Origin: Verrucomicrobiota bacterium
Lineage (GTDB): Bacteria > Verrucomicrobiota > Verrucomicrobiia > Chthoniobacterales > SZAS-18
Assembly: GCA_019241085.1 (NCBI GenBank)
Contig: JAFAXH010000016.1
Span: 1 to 36,352 of the forward strand
Reading direction: 5' to 3'
Length of the DNA: 36,352 bases
The notes beneath the pieces were generated by a model. It saw only the letters and a list, made by a program, of their open reading frames with translations, searched no databases and was not told the origin of the DNA. Shown in pieces: positions 32,876 through 36,352 of this stretch (positions are counted from its first letter, which is position 1; each line of letters opens with the position of its first letter). The translations under genes were made by a program, and so were the position numbers.

Positions 32876-33506
32876 CGCGCATTCCCTTCAGGGCTTCGCT
32901 GATTTTCTTTAATCCCAATTCCAGCCGGGTTTTGATCGTGCCCAGCGGGATGCCCGTTTTCGCGGCAATCTCGCGCTGGCTCATGCCGTGATAAAACGCC
33001 AGGTCGATGGCTTCGCGCTGCGCCGGCGGCAGATTTTTTAACACGCCGAGGATCAGCCGGCGCGTGTCCGACATGTTGATGTCGTCCTCAGTCGTGTTGT
33101 GAACCCATGCTTCCGGCTGCTGCTCGGTCTCGTTTTGCAGCCGTTCCTCGGCCCGCGCATAGGCCTGCTTTTTGCGCAGTCGGTCGATGGAGCGACGGCG
33201 CGTCAAAGTGACGATCCAGCCGAGCGGCTTGCCCTTTTGCACCGAGTAATGGGCAGCCTGTTTCCAGATCTCCATGTAGATTTCCTGCAAGAGATCGTCC
33301 GCCTCGGCATCGTTGTGGATCACGCCCATGATGAGGCTCTTCAGGATGCCGCTGTAGCGATCATAGAGCGCGGACAACGCCTCGGGGTCGCGCTCCTGGA
33401 TGTGGGCCATCAATTGCTCGTCGGAAACGGGCGCGGAAGGCTCCGGAAAAACGTGGCCGGACGCCGCCATCGGGGCTTCGGTGGACATGAGTTGGCAGAT
33501 ACTCAT
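32865..33506 (-). CDS. ECF-type RNA polymerase sigma factor
   Basis: A 213-residue extracytoplasmic-function sigma-70 factor. Sigma-2 is 'DPEALSALYDRYSGILKSLIMGVIHNDAEADDLLQEIYMEIWKQAAHY...GKPLGWIVTLTRRRSIDRLRK'; sigma-4 is 'LPPAQREAIDLAFYHGMSQREIAAKTGIPLGTIKTRLELGLKKISEAL'. ATG 33506 is chosen because GGAG lies 7 nt upstream (33514-33517). The frame is open further upstream, but into the divergent promoter region. A stretch of 35 variable residues precedes sigma-2. The adjacent overlapping RskA-like domain marks it as an ECF/anti-sigma pair of the SigK/RskA kind. Genes controlled are unknown; autoregulation from the 136-bp divergent spacer is likely but not shown. Confidence 0.9.
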   Translation of the reverse strand: MSICQLMSTEAPMAASGHVFPEPSAPVSDEQLMAHIQERDPEALSALYDRYSGILKSLIMGVIHNDAEADDLLQEIYMEIWKQAAHYSVQKGKPLGWIVTLTRRRSIDRLRKKQAYARAEERLQNETEQQPEAWVHNTTEDDINMSDTRRLILGVLKNLPPAQREAIDLAFYHGMSQREIAAKTGIPLGTIKTRLELGLKKISEALKGMRDEF

Positions 33507-33513
33507 CGCAAAA

Positions 33514-33517
33514 CTCC
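33514..33517 (-). promoter_or_regulatory. Shine-Dalgarno for the ECF sigma gene
   Basis: GGAG on the minus strand, 7 nt before ATG 33506. It supports this start over in-frame codons up to 33644 and over ATG 33488. Confidence 0.5.
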
Positions 33518-33642
33518 GATTTGCAAACCCGTCGCTCCGAGACTGCATCGATAGCTTCACCCGTCGTGGATGTATGCTGGCCCGGATGCTTGGGAGTGGC
33601 GCGTTTGCAACCAAGCGGCAGGCCGTATAAAGAACCTTTCCC

Positions 33643-34626
33643 ATGAGCGCAACGCCCGGCCCGATTTCGCAATTCGTCGATCACCACTACCGGCACTTCA
33701 ATGCCGCCGCGCTGAAGGACGCTGCCAACGGCTATTCCCGCCATCTCGACGCCGGCGGCATCATGCTCCTCACTTTGGCCGGCGCGATGAGCACCGCCGA
33801 GCTGGGCTTGTCGCTGGCTGAGATGATCCGCCAGGGAAAAGTTCACGCCATCTGCTGCACGGGCGCGAACCTCGAAGAAGACATTTTCAACCTCGTCGCG
33901 CACGATCATTACGAACGCATTCCGCACTACCGCGATCTCACGCCCGCAGACGAGCAGGCGTTGCTGGATCGCCACATGAACCGCGTGACCGACACCTGCA
34001 TCCCTGAAATGGAAGCCATGCGTCGCATTGAGACCGCCGTGCTCGAAGAATGGGTCGCGGCCGATCAGCGCGGCGAACGGCTGTTTCCGCACGAGTTCAT
34101 GTTTCGCGTGCTGCGCACGGGCAAGTTGAAAAAAAGCTACCAGATCGATCCCGCGAATTCCTGGATGGTCGCCGCGGCTGAGCGCGACCTGCCGATGATC
34201 GTCCCCGGCTGGGAAGACGCCACGCTGGGCAACATGTATGCCGGCCATTGCATCAGCGGCGACGTGAAAAACGTTCACACCGTGCGCACCGGCATCGAAT
34301 ACATGATCCGCCTCGCCGAATGGTATCAGGCGACGAGCGCGCGGCAGTCGATTGGCTTCTTCCAAATCGGAGGCGGCATCGCGGGTGACTTCCCGATCTG
34401 CGTCGTGCCGATGCTGCACCAGGATTTGCAGCGGCCCGACGTGCCGTTGTGGGGATACTTCTGCCAGATCAGCGATTCGACGACTTCCTACGGTTCGTAT
34501 TCCGGCGCGGTGCCGAACGAAAAAATCACCTGGGGCAAGCTCGCGCAAGACACGCCGAAATACGTGATCGAAAGCGACGCCACCATCGTCGCGCCGTTGA
34601 TCTTCGCCAAGGTGCTCGGCTGGTAG
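33643..34626 (+). CDS. Bacterial deoxyhypusine synthase-like protein, catalytic lysine absent
   Basis: A 327-residue NAD-binding protein of the deoxyhypusine synthase (DHS) fold. 'GGIMLLTLAGAMSTAELGLSLAEMIRQGKVHAICCTGANLEEDIFNLVAHDHY' (38-90) is the DHS N-terminal pattern (TAGG.EEDi...). The C-terminal part has 'GFFQIGGGIAGDFPI' and 'SYSGAVPNEKITWGKL...VIESDATIVAPLI'. In eukaryotic DHS the GGGVVKHHI loop carries the lysine that forms the covalent imine; here the position is G248 and the following H is D. Bacteria have no eIF5A, so the substrate is not hypusine. Some bacterial relatives make homospermidine, but without the lysine that chemistry is doubtful. hisD starts 8 nt after the stop, so the two are probably co-translated. 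Function unknown. Confidence 0.85.
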   Translation: MSATPGPISQFVDHHYRHFNAAALKDAANGYSRHLDAGGIMLLTLAGAMSTAELGLSLAEMIRQGKVHAICCTGANLEEDIFNLVAHDHYERIPHYRDLTPADEQALLDRHMNRVTDTCIPEMEAMRRIETAVLEEWVAADQRGERLFPHEFMFRVLRTGKLKKSYQIDPANSWMVAAAERDLPMIVPGWEDATLGNMYAGHCISGDVKNVHTVRTGIEYMIRLAEWYQATSARQSIGFFQIGGGIAGDFPICVVPMLHQDLQRPDVPLWGYFCQISDSTTSYGSYSGAVPNEKITWGKLAQDTPKYVIESDATIVAPLIFAKVLGW

Positions 34627-34634
34627 CTCGTGCG

Positions 34635-35936
34635 ATGCGCATCCTCCGCCATACCGACGAGAATTTTGCCCGCGAGCTTGGCTTGCTCAATCGACGAGCT
34701 GAGCCAAATCTTACGGTTCGAAGCAAGGTGGCCGAAATCCTCGCCGCCGTGCGCGCCCGCGGCGACACGGCGTTGTTGGAATACAACGCGCGTTTCGGCG
34801 GACCGGATTTTTCCGCGGCAGCCAAGCTGCGAGTTACGGCGGAGGAATTAAATGCCGCTGCCGGCGCGCTCGATGTCCGCCACCAGCGCGCGCTCGCGGA
34901 AGCGCACGAAAACGTGCGCGACTTCGCGTTGCGCAGCCTGCGCCGCGATTGGCACACGAAGAATCGTCAGGGCGCCGAGGTCGGCGAACGTTTCACCCCT
35001 TTCCCGCGCGTCGGCATCTACGTGCCCGGCGGCAGCGCGCCGCTCGTTTCGACGGCCATCATGACTTGCACCCTCGCCGCCGCCGCGGGCGTGCCGGAAA
35101 TCGTCGTCACCACGCCCGCCGACGCGCGCGGGCGCATCGCCCCCGCCCTGCTCTGCGCCCTCGAACTCGCGGGTGCGACGGAGATTTACAAAGTCGGCGG
35201 CGCCCAGGCCATCGCCGCGCTCGCCTGCGGCACCAACACCATCGCGCCAGTTTCAAAAATTTTCGGCCCCGGCAACGCCTACGTCGTCGAAGCCAAACGC
35301 CAGGTCGTCGGCCCGGTCGCCATCGACCTGCTGCCCGGTCCCAGCGAGGTGCTCGTGCTCGCAGACGACACCGCCAAGCCCGCTTGGATCGCAGCGGACT
35401 TGCTGGCCCAAGCCGAACACGGTGCCGACAGCATCGCGGCGCTCGTCACCGACTCGGAAGCCTTGCTCGTTGCCGTGGAACAAGCCGTGGCCGAACAGTT
35501 GAAAACGCTGGAGCGTCAGGCGCAACTCGGTCCCGCCTTGGCCGGCGAAAGTTCCTTTCTCGCGCTTGTCCGGGACCTCGACGCCGCCATCGCGCTGGCC
35601 AACGCCTTCGCCCCCGAGCACCTCGCCATTCACACCGCCCATCCCGACGCCGTCGCCGCGAAAGTTCACACCGCCGGCGCGATTTTTCTCGGCGGCTGGT
35701 CGCCCGTCGCTGCAGGCGATTTTCTCGCCGGCCCGAGCCACACGCTGCCGACCGGCGGCGCGGGCAAATCCTTCGCTGGCCTGACGGTCGATCAATTCCA
35801 GCGCCGCACGAGTTGGATGCGATTCGACGAAGCCAGCCTGCGCCATTCGCTGCCGATCATCCAGGCCTTCAGCGATCTCGAAGGTCTCGACGCTCACGGC
35901 CGCTCGGCGGCGATTCGATTCGACGCGCCGGCTTGA
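34635..35936 (+). CDS. hisD: Histidinol dehydrogenase
   Basis: A 433-residue zinc-dependent enzyme that oxidises histidinol to histidine (last two steps of the pathway). Landmarks are 'FTPFPRVGIYVPGGSAPLVSTAIMTCTLAAAAGVPEIVVTTP', 'IYKVGGAQAIAALACGTNTIAPVSKIFGPGNAYV', 'IDLLPGPSEVLVLAD', 'AQAEHGADS' and the catalytic pair E328-H329 in 'FAPEHLAIHT'. 'LAGPSHTLPTGGAGKSFAGLTVDQFQRR' is the conserved C-terminal part with the zinc histidine. Length is normal. ATG 34635 matches family N-termini; the frame is open 62 codons upstream inside the DHS-like gene, but that stretch is a shadow. hisA is in the same window, but other his genes are not. Confidence 0.95.
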   Translation: MRILRHTDENFARELGLLNRRAEPNLTVRSKVAEILAAVRARGDTALLEYNARFGGPDFSAAAKLRVTAEELNAAAGALDVRHQRALAEAHENVRDFALRSLRRDWHTKNRQGAEVGERFTPFPRVGIYVPGGSAPLVSTAIMTCTLAAAAGVPEIVVTTPADARGRIAPALLCALELAGATEIYKVGGAQAIAALACGTNTIAPVSKIFGPGNAYVVEAKRQVVGPVAIDLLPGPSEVLVLADDTAKPAWIAADLLAQAEHGADSIAALVTDSEALLVAVEQAVAEQLKTLERQAQLGPALAGESSFLALVRDLDAAIALANAFAPEHLAIHTAHPDAVAAKVHTAGAIFLGGWSPVAAGDFLAGPSHTLPTGGAGKSFAGLTVDQFQRRTSWMRFDEASLRHSLPIIQAFSDLEGLDAHGRSAAIRFDAPA

Positions 35937-35957
35937 ATTAGTTATCCTGTATTTACC

Positions 35958-36352
35958 GTGAGCACGCTTTGGGAAGAAATCTGCCAAGACCCGAAGTTCC
36001 AGGACTTGCCTTACAAAATCGAACTCAACCGCTTCGGACAGATCATCATGAGTCCAGCCACGGCGCGGCACGGCAATTTCCAAAGCAATCTGGCTCATCT
36101 GTTAAAGACGCTGATGCCCGGCGGGGACACGTTCACCGAGCTGGGGGTTGAAACCAGCGACTCGGTCAAGGTGGCCGATGTCGCCTGGGCGTCCGACGAG
36201 CGTTGCGCGATCATCGAAAATCAAAGCAGCGCCTCCATCGCCCCGGAAATCTGCGTAGAGGTAAAATCGCCCTCGAACTCGCGTGCGGAAATCGCAATCA
36301 AATGCCAGCTCTACCTGGATGCTGGCGCGCTGGAATTCTGGCACTGCGACCA
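35958..36352 (+). CDS. Uma2-family (DUF820) restriction-endonuclease-like protein, partial
   Basis: GTG 35958 opens a frame running off the right edge (131 residues seen). The pattern 'YKIELNRFGQIIMSPATARHGNFQSNLAHLL', then 'VETSDSVKVADVAWAS' (D74) and 'APEICVEVKSPSNSRAEIAIKCQLYLDAGALEFW' (E101-x-K103) is the PD-(D/E)XK core of Uma2/DUF820 proteins. These are numerous in cyanobacteria and PVC bacteria, with unclear cellular roles. All three acidic/lysine core residues are present in the visible part. It starts 21 nt after hisD but is probably independent. Confidence 0.8.
   Translation, partial: MSTLWEEICQDPKFQDLPYKIELNRFGQIIMSPATARHGNFQSNLAHLLKTLMPGGDTFTELGVETSDSVKVADVAWASDERCAIIENQSSASIAPEICVEVKSPSNSRAEIAIKCQLYLDAGALEFWHCD

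Noticed and set aside
33597-33643. Promoter TTGCAA/TATAAA for the deoxyhypusine synthase-like gene
   Set aside because: The spacer is only 15 nt and the -10 would lie 10 nt from the ATG, so it would need a nearly leaderless transcript; too weak to list.
34449-34634. 62-codon extension of hisD into the deoxyhypusine synthase-like gene
   Set aside because: Basic, shadow-like sequence overlapping a conserved coding region; HisD family N-termini match ATG 34635.

Overview
The window is G+C-rich, densely coded DNA from a Gram-negative (diderm) bacterium. The outer-membrane genes are a heptose-phosphate kinase, CMP-Kdo synthetase and an RND efflux pump. Several features together suggest Verrucomicrobiota or a close PVC relative: a PilB/PilT/PilB/PilC/pseudopilin cluster, a bacterial deoxyhypusine synthase-like gene, REP-like palindromes of the GGTAGGGACGCC type, and many starts with no Shine-Dalgarno (SD) sequence. 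This assignment is inference from gene content; the window has no rRNA or other marker that settles it.

Layout. 1-7.8 kb: metabolic and envelope genes. A DUF1573 exported protein (cut by the left edge) is divergent from hisA. hisA runs into a convergent bifunctional proline-catabolism gene (putA type), followed by a small exported protein. A 406-bp spacer carrying REP-like palindromes precedes ilvA (threonine ammonia-lyase), which overlaps a GT-C membrane glycosyltransferase. 7.8-12.8 kb, minus strand: an RND pump and its periplasmic adaptor, with overlapping genes. 12.9-14.4 kb, minus: a YidB-like protein and a DUF2383/PA2169-type membrane-anchored helical protein. 14.5-19.8 kb, minus: a housekeeping run phoH > 7TM-HD phosphodiesterase (pgpH-like) > ybeY > unknown 240-aa protein > clpS > DUF2017 protein, combining the widespread phoH-pgpH-ybeY order with a clpS-DUF2017 pair. 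19.8-21.3 kb, minus: two exported proteins of unknown function.

21.4-25.7 kb, plus strand: LPS inner-core and nucleotide genes hldE-type kinase > [low-G+C insert-like module] > kdsB > pyrG. The module (about 22411-23190) holds an orphan ORF and a long imperfect attC-like hairpin, and is bounded by an inverted 20-bp repeat. A terminator-like hairpin abuts the pyrG start codon. 25.7-32.4 kb, minus: type IV pilus / type II secretion-like machinery (PilB-like, PilT, PilB-like, PilC, pseudopilin) with a good sigma-70-type promoter at its head. 32.6-33.5 kb, minus: an ECF sigma factor overlapping a very short, membrane-less anti-sigma domain. 33.6-35.9 kb, plus: a deoxyhypusine synthase-like gene lacking the catalytic lysine, 8 nt before hisD. 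The right edge cuts a Uma2-family nuclease gene.

I see no tRNA, rRNA, CRISPR array, transposase or integrase. The most unusual items are the hldE-kdsB module, the lysine-less deoxyhypusine synthase homologue beside hisD, the clpS-DUF2017 pair with its unknown neighbour, the HDED-less 7TM-HD protein and the pyrG leader hairpin.
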